Below, piece by piece: positions 20,491-31,650 of a DNA stretch of 64,000 nt. Source of the stretch: Ascarosepion bandense (taxonomy: Eukaryota; Mollusca; Cephalopoda; Sepiida; Sepiidae); the NCBI GenBank assembly GCA_037127315.1, contig JBBBDQ010000227.1:1223501-1287500 (forward strand). Direction: 5' to 3'. The notes below the pieces were generated by a model, which did not search any database, was not told where the DNA came from, and saw only the letters and a program-made list of their open reading frames with translations. Each line of letters starts with the position of its first letter. Within the stretch, counting starts at the first letter, position 1. A program made the translations under genes and the position numbers.

Positions 20491-21327
20491 GCTAGAACAT
20501 GTAAATCGTTACAGGAAATATGTTTTCTTTGCTTACAAGAAAAATTCCATAAAATAAAATTCCCAAAAATTGACTTATTGAACAAACGTAATGAAATCAC
20601 TAGTTTTTGCCACCATGTAATTCTCTATGCACTTAAATATGTCTGAAATTATCCCAAATCAGTTTCAGTTTCATTAATGAAGTGTTTTGGATAACCTTTA
20701 ATTTATCATACATAGTGCTTGTGGCTTCATTGTACTGCAGAATCATGAGTCATTAGTGTTGCAATAATGTTAAATAGTTTAAAAGAATCAGGTATTTCTG
20801 CACTAATGATTCTATCAATATACTGAAGATATATCCTGTTCTCTAGCCAAAAAGACTGGGTGCATGTGGTAAGCCTCTATTCTACAATTCAATGGTGTTA
20901 CATTAGGCTTTTGTTTTTCCAAAGATTCCATTATTTCTTTGTGCTATTGCTTTAATTAATATAATCACTTTTATTCTCGCAATAACATTATTAGGCGTTT
21001 TATTATTTATATATTTTGTAAATGATTTTATGAACATTGTCTTTTAAATTTTTTTTTGTCAAATATTTTGGATTTTTTATTAGAATTGCCACATTTTTTC
21101 ATCCTTCTTATTAAAATTTCGTTTAATTATTCCATGAGATTTTTTAATTTTTTTTCATTATTTTACTTGTTGAAAATTATAAAATTCATTTTCTTTGGGT
21201 TTTTATTATTGGTGTTGATGATTAAAAAACGATTAAATTATGATTTTACTTGTGAGTGTGCTGTCAACTGAAAATAATACATACTCCAATTAAATTTTAA
21301 GAAAGATAATGCATAAAATCGTTTCTA
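20491..21327. other. No recognised gene or repeat
   Basis: AT-rich. An open frame at 21056-21271 is Phe/Leu/Ile-rich from T-rich DNA, not a believable protein. Confidence 0.5.
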
Positions 21328-21680
21328 CAGAAGGATGTTGAGGATGCCATTGATAAACATGTATGCAACAAGGTCTTGGAGAGAATGCAAACAAAAAGGA
21401 AACTTATACTTAACATCAGGAAGAGACAGCTGAAGTTTCTGGTACACGTAATGAGAAAATGAGCTTGGAGAATCTAATACGCACGAGACAGATAAAATAA
21501 AAAGAGAGCCAGGGGACAGACAGGGAAGACATACTTGATGGACTTGAACAAGTGGATAATGGAACGGGTTTTGGAGATATACTAAGAGAAAAATGCTAAG
21601 AGAGAACAGAGATAGGGGTAAGATGAGTTCCATGGTCGCTTACGTCCTGAAAAGACACGGCACAAGAAGAAGAAAAATTA
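21328..21680 (+). pseudogene. RTE-like LINE 3' end
   Basis: 5'-truncated copy with broken frames. It carries the cagaaggatgttgaggatgc start seen in other copies, KLILNIRKRQLKFLVHVMRK-like coding, then the 3' tail cgtcctgaaaagacacggca ending in AAGAAGAAG. Confidence 0.8.
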
Positions 21681-23260
21681 TCTATATAAGCTGCTTAGCC
21701 TCGAGTGGCTACTGGGCAAACTTCTCTCTAAAAAATAAAAAGCAGTTGTGCTTAGACTGAGGAGAAAGTAAAACTATTTGTTTGCATCTTATGTTCAAGT
21801 TATTTTTTGAGTAAGCAGCAAGGTACACAGAATTTGAAAACTGCAGAAAAAGTTATAATGTTCCCTGAATGATGTATAAAGCAATAAAACTGATCATTCA
21901 CAATGTGACAAAGTGCTGATGGGGAGATCAGTAGTTTTGGGTTAATTTGCTTTTCTCTAATGCACAAATAGAAGTGTAATTTCAAATGCTATTTGTCATC
22001 TCTTTTTTGCAAACTGATCAGGAAAAGTGTATTAGAATGGCAATCTAAAGACAAGCAGTTTGGTGCAAAGCACAAAACTTTGGCAAGTAAGGAACACCAT
22101 ATATGCATGTGTTACTGACATGAAGGGAATCTGTCTGCATTTTTCAACATAGCAGTGTTTCATGAAAAGAAGCTTCTTTAGTAGAACTGTTATATACTGC
22201 CTCTGATGCTGGAAACAACAGCCGTTTTGGCCGACAAACGATGAACACAGAACAGTCTTGGTGAAAGAAAAATTTGAATTAAAAACCGTGTATAACTTTG
22301 CAAAAGCACGAAACAGGAAACTAATGAAAGGATTGTAGAGTTTACGACTATTCTATGGTGCCAACTACAGTGCGGTCGTGTGTGTTTTGTTTCCACCTGT
22401 CTGTATGTATGTGTCTGAGAGTTCGATCGCCAGCCCTTGTCGCCGTGTCTCGTTTTTGTTGTTAAGACATCGATGACAAAAGTTAATAAAAACAGACGCT
22501 CCCTGTCGTGTCGCTATTTAATCTACGATCGTTTGACTAGATTCTTATTTTGAAAGCACCTTTCTGTCAGTTTCGTTCTTTTTATTTCTTTTTTTCTTTT
22601 TACTATCTCCTAAAATAACGTGCTTATTACTCAAAACGTTGTGTAAAGCCATGTATCTTCGAGAAAGCCCAGCCGGTTAGAACAGCACAAGACCTGAGGG
22701 GATAACAGAAAAGAGTAAAATATAATTCAGACTACCTGTAAAGTTAGGAGAGAAAAAATATATCCCTCGCCATAAAAGACAACAGTGGAGACTCGGATAT
22801 ACCGAGAGAAATAATTGGCCGTTGTTTAGCGATTTTTCAGCGCAGGTATGAAACGGGATGTAGACAAGAAGCCAAGTAATATATTGCTATTGAGATGACT
22901 TGTCAAAGAAAGCGTATATTTTCAGTCAACTTCTGACCAGGGCTAGAAATGCTGAAATGTTAAGGAAATGCCATTAGTTATATAAATAACGTCTCACCAA
23001 AGACGGACATTTCTTCCAAGCTGTTCTTATTTTCGACTGAAGAAAAGAAAAAAAACTTACCGTGTACATAAACGAATATATATATTTCCTGAAATATGCC
23101 TTAAAATACAGAATTTATTCTGTCGGTTTTCATAAATCATTTAACGACATGTGAAAACTCTGATCTCTTCCGGATAAAGACCATCGCATTCGGAGATTCA
23201 ACACTTTACCGCCGAAAATGAATATCATAATGACATAAAGTCTATTAATATTCGATGCTT
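21681..23260. other. No recognised gene or repeat
   Basis: Mixed-composition sequence without repeats I recognise. 22380-22500 is less AT-rich, with cgatcgcc and cgccgtgtctcg phrases, but I see no exon, promoter or RNA gene there. Confidence 0.5.
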
Positions 23261-23261
23261 T

Positions 23262-23790
23262 GTATATTGTTGCCACATATGATCTGGTGCTTTTGCTGTA
23301 TATTTAGAGGTTCTTGTTAAAATCCAGGCAATATTAAACAATGTTATTGTTCCTGACCTGGCGTCTCAACATTATTTTATTTATTTCAATATTGCCCGGT
23401 GATCCTGTTGTATATTTAGAGGTTCTTGTTAAAATCTAGGCAAGATTAAGCAATATTATTGTTCCTGACCTGGCGTCTCAACATTATTTTATTTATTTCA
23501 ATATTGCCCGGTGATCCTGTTGTATATTTAGAGGTTCTTGTTAAAATCTAGGCAAGATTAAGCAATATTATTGTTCCTGACCTGGCGTCTCAACATTATT
23601 TTATTCATTTCAATATTGCCCGGTGATCCTGTTGTATACTTAGAGGTTCTTGTTAAAATCCAGGCAAGATTAAGCAATATTATTGTTCCTGACCTGGCGT
23701 CTCAACATTATTTTATTTATTTCAATATTGCCCGGTGATCCTGTTGTATATTTAGAGATTCTTGTCAAAATCCACAAAAAAGTATCAACA
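23262..23790 (+). repeat. 112-bp tandem array derived from LINE coding sequence
   Basis: Unit marker gatcctgttgtata occurs at 23401, 23513, 23625 and 23737, exactly 112 apart. An older, diverged unit precedes it (tgtatatttag at 23297). Translation of the unit gives the CR1-like post-RT region (VYLEVLVKIQARLSNIIVPD). So a piece of LINE ORF2 has been amplified in tandem. 112 is not a multiple of three, so the array cannot stay in frame. Confidence 0.93.
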
Positions 23791-23959
23791 ATATTATTGC
23801 GGTTTATTGCGACATCTACCAAAGTTAAAATATTGTTTGTTTCTGTTTAATAACTGAATCCGTCGTAAGTTTGACTTTAGTTTATCTACAAGGTGTTATC
23901 TACAGAAAGGAACATTGGTTTTAGTGTTGACCAACACAGTTTTTCTCCTCGGGATCTAT

Positions 23960-24283
23960 CTTTTTTCTTTCTTTTTCTATATGTTCTTTTTCTTTAGGAC
24001 GTAGGTGATCATGACCCTCCACATCCCCCTACGTCTTGCAGTTCTTAACACCTTTTCTCTTAGTATTTCTCTTAAACCCTGCTCTGTTATCCATTTGCTC
24101 AGGTTCATCAAGTATGTTACACGCTGCTTTTCCCTGTCTCTCTTTCCCTGTATCTGTTCTGTGTGTATTAGATTCTCCAAGCCCTCTTTCCTCATTACAT
24201 ATCCCAGAAACTTCAGCTGATGTTAAGTATAAGTTTCCTTTTCAATTGTATCCTCTCCAAAACCTTATTGCTCACACGTTTGG
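23960..24283 (-). pseudogene. RTE-like LINE 3' end, inserted in CR1-like sequence
   Basis: The minus frame 23977-24195 has MRKEGLENLIHTEQIQGKRD and the tail ending ...MWRVMITYVL, then a GAAAAAGAACAT 3' end at the left. It separates the 112-bp array from the LINE piece starting at 24283, so it is younger than that LINE. Confidence 0.8.
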
Positions 24284-24990
24284 TCGGTTTTATTCTCATC
24301 ATCGTCTCCTGCTCCTGGTATATATTTAGAGATTCTTGCTAAAATTCAAAGAACTTGCAATGCTATCTCGGCTTCATCCACATTCCAAACATTGTAATTT
24401 AGTTTAACTTTACCTTTACTATAAATACTTGCATGGTTATTGTACGAATGAACTCTTCGCTGTGATACCTAGACTTTATGAATTTAAGTGCAGTACTAGA
24501 TTGGCTAGTACTGGCTAGGACGTGTGTTGTAGTGCAGTGGATATCGACTCGGAATGACAAATCGGGGAGCTGAGTTCGAATTCTTGTTGAATTCCTCGCA
24601 CTTACGCACCTATAGCCTTGGGAAAAGTATTAATTCATCTCTTCCATCCAAATATGGGTTAAATAATATGACAGATTCTGTTCTATAGCATTGACTGACA
24701 ATCTGCTGCGAAGTAATCTTCTGCCCAGTCAGTCATGTCTCTTTCGAGACATGATCGCCCAAAGCGTGTATCACGTATGGCACTTAATTGACTAGTTTTT
24801 GGATTGGCTAGATGTTTCTGTACGTTCTATGCTAATTGTTTCTTTCCGCGCACTTCTTGCTTGGGGAACTCTCTTACAGATCCATGATTTCCAGCCAAAT
24901 CTTTATCTCGAAAAATACTAAAATGCAATATTACTCTTCTATTCTTCTCGCCCTTTAATAATGTTTCTCTTTTTCTTGAATCAAATAAAT
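24283..24990 (+). pseudogene. CR1-like LINE (second subfamily) 3' part, split by SINE1
   Basis: 24283-24518 has VYLEILAKIQRTCNAISAS-like coding continuing the protein that precedes the 112-bp array. 24812-24990 continues with the LWNSLT/PAKSLSRK region and a T-rich 3' end (ctttaataatgtttctcttt). The same 3' end is at 36500-36845 and 37560-37800. The SINE1 copy lies between. Confidence 0.65.
24519..24795 (+). mobile_element. SINE1 copy inserted in LINE
   Basis: Near full length, with a small deletion in the middle (ctgacaatctgctgcgaag). The phrase gattggctag occurs at 24499-24508 and again at 24802-24811, a probable target-site duplication of 10 bases, slightly offset from the element ends. 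Confidence 0.88.
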
Positions 24991-25104
24991 CATAATGGCA
25001 GAATAGGTGACAAATAAGAAGTGTTTATGCATTTAACATGTTTCGCTTTCATTTAAGTTTCATCTGAAATTTTGGGAGATCACTTAATTAAAGAGTCAAG
25101 AGAA

Positions 25105-25252
25105 AGAAGCGCGATAGGTTTGATGAAATTGATGGCGGATCTGGGTTCGGGAGAGATACAAGAGGGAAAATATTGAGATCATCGAGAGACAGGGCTAAGT
25201 AGAAGTCCATGATCGCCTATGACCTGAAGGGACAGGGTACATGAAAAGAAGA
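25105..25252 (+). pseudogene. RTE-like LINE, last ~150 bases
   Basis: Encodes the end of ORF2 (KSMIAYDLK) followed by gggacagggtacatgaaaag, the family's 3' end. Confidence 0.7.
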
Positions 25253-25259
25253 GCCTAAT

Positions 25260-26120
25260 TTGGCAAAAGGTTACAACCGTGACACGCCTATTGAAAACAG
25301 AAATTTGCACACCCATAGGTTTGCTGGACATTTATCATAACTACTAAGATATTCTAGCAGATTGCGAAACCTTTAGAGTGTCTTGTGAGTAATGAATACA
25401 CTTCATCTTCACTTTCATCGGTCCCATAATCTGTTTTGGTTGTATAGTCACCCCGCAGCTGAGAAACCGACCAGCTATCTCCGTATATCTCAGTTGCATG
25501 CAAATGTCTGAGTTTCTTCCAGTCGGTTTAATGACATTGTCAGCCTGTTTTTTTTCTTCTGGTTGTTTGCCCTAAAACGTGGGACGTTATGGGATGGCAA
25601 TGGAATGAGTACTAGGCTTATGATGTTCTTACTCCATCCTATTTCAGCTTTCAAAGAAGACGATTAGGATAATTTCTGTAAAAGCCCGTTTGTAATGCTT
25701 GGATTATTCGTTGTTAATATTCAATATTTCGTTCTTGCGTCAATAACATATGCAATCTTCAAAAGTTTAAATGCTTTGTCAATCGCTAATTTATGTTTTC
25801 CTAATTCATGTTGTCTTATTGTTTATTGTACTTACTTTTCGCTGGGGGTTCTAATTTTCTCAATAACCTCCCTTTGTGTCTTAGAGGCATTATCGCCTTG
25901 CTTATTATAAATCGATTACAAGAAAAGATACAAAATACACTTGTTGTAACGTTCCAGCCACTTCATGAAAGGCCCCATGTAAGTCATGAAAAGGAAAGAT
26001 GCGCAGCAGGGTAGGGGTGTAAAAGAATGTATACAGCAATGAAAAATAAAATGTAAAATGCGCACAATATATTGTATTTAATACATATTTTACGTATTGT
26101 ATTGACTTCTACTGTATACA
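25260..26120. other. No recognised gene or repeat
   Basis: Open frames at 25695-25910 and 25808-26014 overlap in different frames and show no known motif. Confidence 0.5.
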
Positions 26121-26130
26121 AAAACATTAC

Positions 26131-26131
26131 A

Positions 26132-26164
<33 letters not shown>
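26131..26164. repeat. (TA)n microsatellite
   Basis: TA array. Confidence 0.95.
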
Positions 26165-26165
<1 letters not shown>

Positions 26166-26384
26166 TTGGGCAGCAACATATGTATCATACATCTTTCATT
26201 ATATACAGGCAAAAAAAAAAATTACCATTATAAAGTTTTTTCCAGCCTACTAACATTTTTTCGTTTTGTTGGAAATAACAAATATAAAAATTGTCCATAA
26301 TTTGTATCGTCCCACATCCTTTGAGCAAATCTATATCTAATTTCAAGGGTGTTTATGTCTCTGCTGTTGTCATTTTTTCTCATG

Positions 26385-26385
<1 letters not shown>

Positions 26386-26440
<55 letters not shown>
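26386..26440. repeat. (TA)n microsatellite
   Basis: TA array abutting the inverted-repeat element on its right. Confidence 0.97.
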
Positions 26441-26443
<3 letters not shown>

Positions 26444-26655
26444 ATTTGTAAAAGAGTTATTACGCAACCTAGGTTTCTTTCCTGAGTGGTATCTTCAGGG
26501 GATTTAATCGCCTGAAGACATCAATCATTGCAGAAACCTAGGTCGCGAAATATCTCGTTTACAAAAGGAAAATATTCAAAAGTTCTACAATATAATTGTA
26601 TTGAACACTTTTTCATGTGCACTGATCTAATTTTATTATGACCAAAAACTAAGTA
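26440..26655. mobile_element. Family B element with two facing hammerhead-like modules
   Basis: Compact copy. The minus-strand module spans 26464-26498: CTGAAGA at 26492-26498 complement and GAAACC at 26472-26477 complement, followed by TAGGTTGCG. The plus-strand module spans 26508-26547: CGC, CTGAAGA at 26512-26518, GAAA at 26533-26536, then CCTAGGTCGCG. The arms extend into the outer flanks (catttgtaaaagagttatta versus tatctcgtttacaaaagg). The element as a whole can fold into one long hairpin. Both CTGANGA and GAAA are intact on both sides; the stems between them are poor. Confidence 0.65.
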
Positions 26656-26690
26656 ATTAAACAATCAATCACTCTATCTATCTATCTATA

Positions 26691-26880
26691 TAGTCATCCG
26701 CAGACAGATCTGTTTTGCTGTATCACAGCTCATCAGTACGGTTAGACTCTGATTGCTTTTAACCCAGGATTGAAACCCGACCGAATTGGCGTCAGTCGGC
26801 AATTATACCTCTGAGCTATGGGCGCTCGGTAGAAGGAGGCACACTTTTTAGCTTGTATATTATCATTATACACGCCCAAT
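26691..26880 (-). mobile_element. tRNA-derived SINE with hammerhead motif, complete copy
   Basis: On the minus strand, in order: leader (gggcgtgtataatgataata, from 26880), tRNA-like head with box A catagctcagaggtataatt, box B cgggtttcaatcctggg, a short linker, the hammerhead (26747-26693), then (TATC)n. The head looks like a tRNA up to the acceptor, but the element as a whole is clearly a retroposon because four copies here share the same body. Confidence 0.85.
26693..26747 (-). ncRNA. Hammerhead ribozyme motif (GAAA damaged)
   Basis: Outer stem I is GTC/GAC; inner stem I is CCGTA with TGCGG (U-A, G-U, C-G, G-C, G-C). Core CTGATGA is intact and stem II GCTGT-GAT-ACAGC is perfect. GAAA is changed to AAAA. 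Stem III is ACAGATCTGT and the predicted cleavage nucleotide is C. One point mutation away from a consensus core, so this copy is probably dead. Confidence 0.8.
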
Positions 26881-27302
26881 ATATATATATATATAATGTA
26901 CAGTTCAGGCTCTGTGCCAGACATGCTGCGTTGCGTTGAAACCGGATTTACTGGTTTGTTGCACTCCTGGTTGTCATGTATGATAGGCCTTGCGCTATGA
27001 TATAAAGCATAAATATATCAAATTCTTCTCTGTCAATACCTTATTATTATTCTTAAATCATGCTTCGTAAACCTATCATATTTCATTTCTTCCTTGTAAT
27101 CATCTCCATTTGTGAACGTTAGTACTACATACCCTCGCCTCTTTATATCAATAAATGTCGTCTTTCCGATCTCAGATCCGTCACACTTCTGAAGCATAGA
27201 CACCCAAGCGACCACTTCTGACAATACTTCTAGTTTTCTCTTCAATAGAAATGACATTGTCAGTATACTTGCTGCCATCAACAAGGTTTGAAGCAATCCT
27301 TA

Positions 27303-27305
27303 GAG

Positions 27306-27361
<56 letters not shown>

Positions 27362-27468
27362 CAAAAATATATTCAGTTATAATCTGAGGAAAAGAACAGT
27401 ATAGTTAAATAAAGAAGAGGAAAATTGTATTTTTCCTGTAATGGACTTTATTAGGGTTGGCTTTCATT

Positions 27469-27542
<74 letters not shown>

Positions 27543-27757
27543 AATGAAAACGATAAGAGGAAAACTATATTTTTCTCGCCTACGCATTTCGTCCTATGAT
27601 GAACTTTATCAAGCCAACCCTATATATATATATATATATATATAAGCAAAAATATATTCAGTTATAATCTGAGGAAAAGAACAGTATAGTTAAATAAAGA
27701 AGAGGAAAATTGTATTTTTCCTGTAATGGACTTTATTAGGGTTGGCTTTCATTTAAC

Positions 27758-27805
<48 letters not shown>

Positions 27806-27883
27806 GTTAAATGAAAACGATAAGAGGAAAACTATATTTTTCTCGCCTACGCATTTCGTCCTATGATGAACTTTATCCAATCC

Positions 27884-27919
<36 letters not shown>

Positions 27920-28026
27920 CAAAAATATATTCAGTTATAATCTGAGGAAAAGAACAGTATAGTTAAATAAAGAAGAGGAAAATTGTATTTTTCCTGTAAT
28001 GGACTTTATTAGGGTTGGCTTTCATT

Positions 28027-28104
<78 letters not shown>

Positions 28105-28178
28105 AATGAAAACGATAAGAGGAAAACTATATTTTTCTCGCCTACGCATTTCGTCCTATGATGAACTTTATCAAGCCA

Positions 28179-28226
<48 letters not shown>

Positions 28227-28310
28227 TAGATAGATAGATAGATAAAGACAAAACGAAAACTCATCGCGTTTTGTGTTCTGATGGACTTTATCAAGGCAAA
28301 CTCAATAATT
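27303..28310 (-). repeat. Array of three ~280-bp units with (TA)n and hammerhead-like modules
   Basis: Units are marked by aagcaaaaatatattcag at 27359, 27644 and 27917. Each unit holds segment A, a (TA)n array, segment B and another (TA)n array. On the minus strand segment B reads TTGATAA-AGTTC-ATCATA-GGAC-GAAA-TGCGTA, a decayed CTGATGA-stem-GAAA-palindrome module. Segment A holds a more decayed version (CTAATAAAGTCC...GGAAAAAT). A seventh related module is at 28255-28305 (TTGATAAAGTCCATCAGAAC...AAAACGCG). A and B point the same way, so each unit is itself a diverged dimer. Confidence 0.8.
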
Positions 28311-29482
28311 TCAGTTTCAACAAATATTTATAAGCAAAAGTAAAAAGTGTTCTCAATTTGTTTTTTGTATTTAAGAAACGCCCAAAAATAATCATCAAAC
28401 TGACTGAGAAGTCTATATATATTATGAAAGATGCTAAGTTATGTAATATTATGTCTAATAAACAAGTAAGTAAATACTGTTGTTGAAATTGAAAATGCGC
28501 AATTAATATGGATATTATTTTAGTTTGGGGTTGGTTTATTTATCATTAATTTAAATAAAAGCTGTCTAACTCTTTTCTTTTAATGTTTTAATATTTTTAT
28601 ATTTATGAATGTTGGTTTGCGGAAAAGGTCATTTTTTTCAGGAACGGAGATATTCGAAAAAATCCGGGGTCCAGATTTATATTTGGATATGGTTCGTTAG
28701 CGGCGCACTTAAGAATTTTTTCTAAGATAATTTCTCTTTTAATAAGTGGACATTTTTAGATCAAAGTTCTGGTTTAGTTTATTTTTATATACTATTAATG
28801 AATTTGATAAATTCTTGTTTAAAATCCTTTTATCTGTCATAGATATATTCCTATTCCTATTCACAGCCTGCACAGTCGGGGTTGTTTTCTGAGCGTGTAC
28901 ACCTTTCTATTCATAATGCTCCGTTTGTGGTTTAGATACTAATTTGAAACTTCAGATATGTTTGCGTCTTTATTTGAAACTCCAGGTAAGATATATTTAG
29001 GTATTTATTTGAAATTCCAGATATGCTTCGGTATTGATTTAAAATTTCACATATGTTTAGGTAGTGATTTGCACTTCGATATGTTTTGATGTTGATCTGA
29101 AATTCGAGATATGTTCAGGTATTTATTTGAAACCTCACATATGTATATAAAAATATATGGTTTATGAAAAAACCTAATGGATAATATATACGTTAGAAAT
29201 AAATTCTTACAAGCAATATTTGATAAGTAATATTTTAATTTTGCCTATGTCATCAAATGGCAAATTAAAGGAAAGGAATTGTAATATTTTTATGTACTTG
29301 CTCACAAAACATTCAGTTATAAAAGATATTAATAAGAATGTATTTATTTGAAGAATGGAAAAATGTGGCAAGTGGGCAAAATGCGAGAGCGCCCGGTTTT
29401 TCACGCGTCTTACTTCTAACCTAGCTTGCGTCTATCAAACACTCATTCATACCAAGAATTTTCCTTTCACTATAACGTCATA
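28311..29482. other. No recognised gene; weak repeat at 28930-29140
   Basis: Between about 28930 and 29140 a phrase of the type tatttgaaactccagatatgtttaggta recurs about six times at roughly 32-38 base spacing, a diverged minisatellite. The rest shows nothing I recognise. Confidence 0.6.
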
Positions 29483-30191
29483 TCTAAACTTATTTATAAA
29501 TGGAACTTTGTGTATGTGTGTGTGAGTCGGTTACTTATAGACTCCGAAACGACTGAACCGATTTTCTTGAAAATTTACACAGTTGTACTACAAGCGTATG
29601 CAAGAGTTCTTAGCTAGGTTTTGTATCGAGGTACCCCCGATAAATATCGAAAATCGATAATGGAAAAAATCGGGTTATAGAAGGAGTGGTCCGATTTTAA
29701 TCACATTTGATACACTCATAGACAAAGACATAAGAAACGATACTGCAGCTCTTACAATAGTGCAGAAAATATATATATATATATATATATATATAAGGCA
29801 AGATGTTTGTGTGTGTGTGTGTGTGTCTGTTTATCTGCCTGTATGCCTGTATTTTTTTTCAGCCCTTTTATTTTAGTTTTTGCTTTGGGTTTGGCTCTAA
29901 GTAGGTATAATTGTAGTTCTTAGTCTCAACCATGATACCATTTACTCAGAGGACTTATTTAGCCTTCAAAATTCAGTTTACGACGAAAAAGACTTATTTG
30001 ATATCGCTACCAGGAAATCAAAATTTGACTAACATACATTCATTTTTCTTTCAGTCTACAGTTTCGTTTTAACTGGAAACAACTATTGCTTTTTGTCTTT
30101 CGTGCCAACGTCCAAAGAGTCTGAGCTCCAGGACCATGGATTAGTTTTAAAGCTTTCATTACACCCGAGCAGCGCCGGGCTATACTGCTAG
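29483..30191 (+). mobile_element. Helitron, non-autonomous, with both termini
   Basis: Begins TCTAAACTTATTTATAAATG after an A and ends in the hairpin cgagcagcgccgggc, then tatactgCTAG before a T. A 5' TC, a 3' CTRR preceded by a hairpin, and insertion between A and T are the Helitron hallmarks. The 5' region has the gactccgaaacgactgaacc phrase common in animal Helitrons, and internal (TA)n and (GT)n. About 709 bases, no Rep/helicase ORF. Confidence 0.88.
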
Positions 30192-31410
30192 TTTACGCAT
30201 AGCTATTACACTACAGTAACCAAAACGCCTTCGTTTTCTCAACGAAATTCTTAACTAACAAGTTACATATGTAATTAATTTAACAGGTGGATGAGTAAAA
30301 TCTTTGATTCATCCTTGATTATTTTTTCATGGTATAATAAAACTTACAGGGCAAAATATAACTTTGTTAAGGCAATTTGATTAGATGGTTTTGAGGAGCA
30401 TGGAACCACCTCTTAATTGCTGTTGTTTTTAGGTCCACCCTGACCCGGCCTGATAGCAAGTGTTAAGGTCCCAGCTATGGGCAAATAGTTAACCTCTAAA
30501 ACTGGGGTCAAAACATTATGAAAGTACAAAAATACGCTTTTATATAACTATGTACATAAAAATAAACTTTTACAGAAAAATATACATTTTTAAAGGAAAA
30601 TTATTACCCACAATACATTTTTAAAGAAAAGATTATTGCCATAACACATTTTTGAAGGAAAAAATTATTCCTAGCAAAACAGTTTTGAATACAAAACGAG
30701 AAGACATTTTCAGTTATTTAAAATAAAAATGAATAAAACCCAAAAATTTTAATTAAAATCTGATTAAAGCAGCCGTCTCACTATAAACGAACATTAAAAA
30801 ATACCTTAAAACATTAAATAACCCACAGTGGTTGATATGCCGCTAAACAAAAGTCAAACTCAAAACTGTGCTAGAATTTTAGCTGCATCCCAACAAACAA
30901 AATAGTAATCATTACAAAAACGTGAAAAATTCAAGAACGAAATACGACGAAATGCGCCTCGTATTTACGAGAATAAAGAAAAACCTATCACCTAATAGGG
31001 GAAGCAATGGATAATTTAACTAAATGGACAAAAACTAAAAGACGAGGAAATTGGCTCAACGTTGGATGCCATATAGTAAGACTGATATCGCATAAAATGT
31101 CAGCATATTATCTTTCTTGTTCCTAACGAAGTTTACCTGCTTCTTAATATTTTCTTAATATTTTCTTAATATTTTCTTTATCTTTTAGAAAGCGTCAATG
31201 CACCTTCGTATATCGGATTCACATTTCCCAACCTCTTTTAAAACACTTCTCAGATACTGAATAGACGTGGTTGCAATGAAACGATCCGCCAGGCCGAAGA
31301 TGACCGTTTACACTGTTTTGCAGTCGAAACCTCTCTGATGATGAAGAGAGATGCATTGTTTTCTGCTGTTTAGTCTCATATTTATCCTTATGTCTTTGAT
31401 TATCCCGAGG
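30192..31410. other. Mostly unrecognised; short repeat fragments
   Basis: 30416-30490 (gctgttgtttttaggtccac ... cagctatgggcaaata) recurs inverted at 41590-41690. 30808-30855 (attaaataacccacagtggt tgatatgcc) matches the tail of the 5S-derived SINE at 51697-51735. 30590-30680 has a loose ~45-base duplication (cacatttttaaagaaaa). The rest is AT-rich without features. Confidence 0.55.
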
Positions 31411-31521
31411 CTTACGGTCATATCATGGTGAATCCCACCTTACGTACAACACAGTTAAGCAACGTAGTGTCAGGTCAGTACCTACATGGGTAACCACCTA
31501 GGAATACCAGCTGCTGTAAGT
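31411..31521 (+). pseudogene. 5S rRNA-like pseudogene or 5S-derived SINE head
   Basis: Full-length resemblance to 5S rRNA: cttacggtcatatcatggtg at the 5' end, gttaagcaacg (internal control region box A), gtcagtacctacatgggtaa (box C region) and aataccagctgctgtaag at the 3' end, followed by TTTTT, a pol III terminator-like run. Many substitutions in the normally invariant stems mean it is not a functional gene. A partial SINE1 head follows within 35 bases. Confidence 0.85.
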
Positions 31522-31555
31522 TTTTATGTGCGAATAGGGGAATGTTTAACAGTTG

Positions 31556-31650
31556 GGAATTGGAAATCAATGAGCAGAGTTCAAATTTCTGAATAATTCG
31601 CTATATTCATTTACGCGCAAATAACAAATTAACTTAAAAAAATACTATCC
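31556..31650 (+). mobile_element. SINE1 head fragment
   Basis: Contains gaaatcaatgagcagagttc through catttacgcgcaaata; only the box B region and the next ~50 bases are present. Confidence 0.6.

Noticed and set aside
23262..23790. CRISPR-like array (regular repeats)
   Set aside because: No unique spacers; it is a continuous tandem repeat of LINE sequence.
26756..26826. Candidate tRNA gene (box A and box B present)
   Set aside because: Acceptor stem does not close, and four other copies share the same non-tRNA body and hammerhead; it is a SINE head.
31411..31521. Functional 5S rRNA gene
   Set aside because: Full length, but with many substitutions in conserved stems; kept as a pseudogene.
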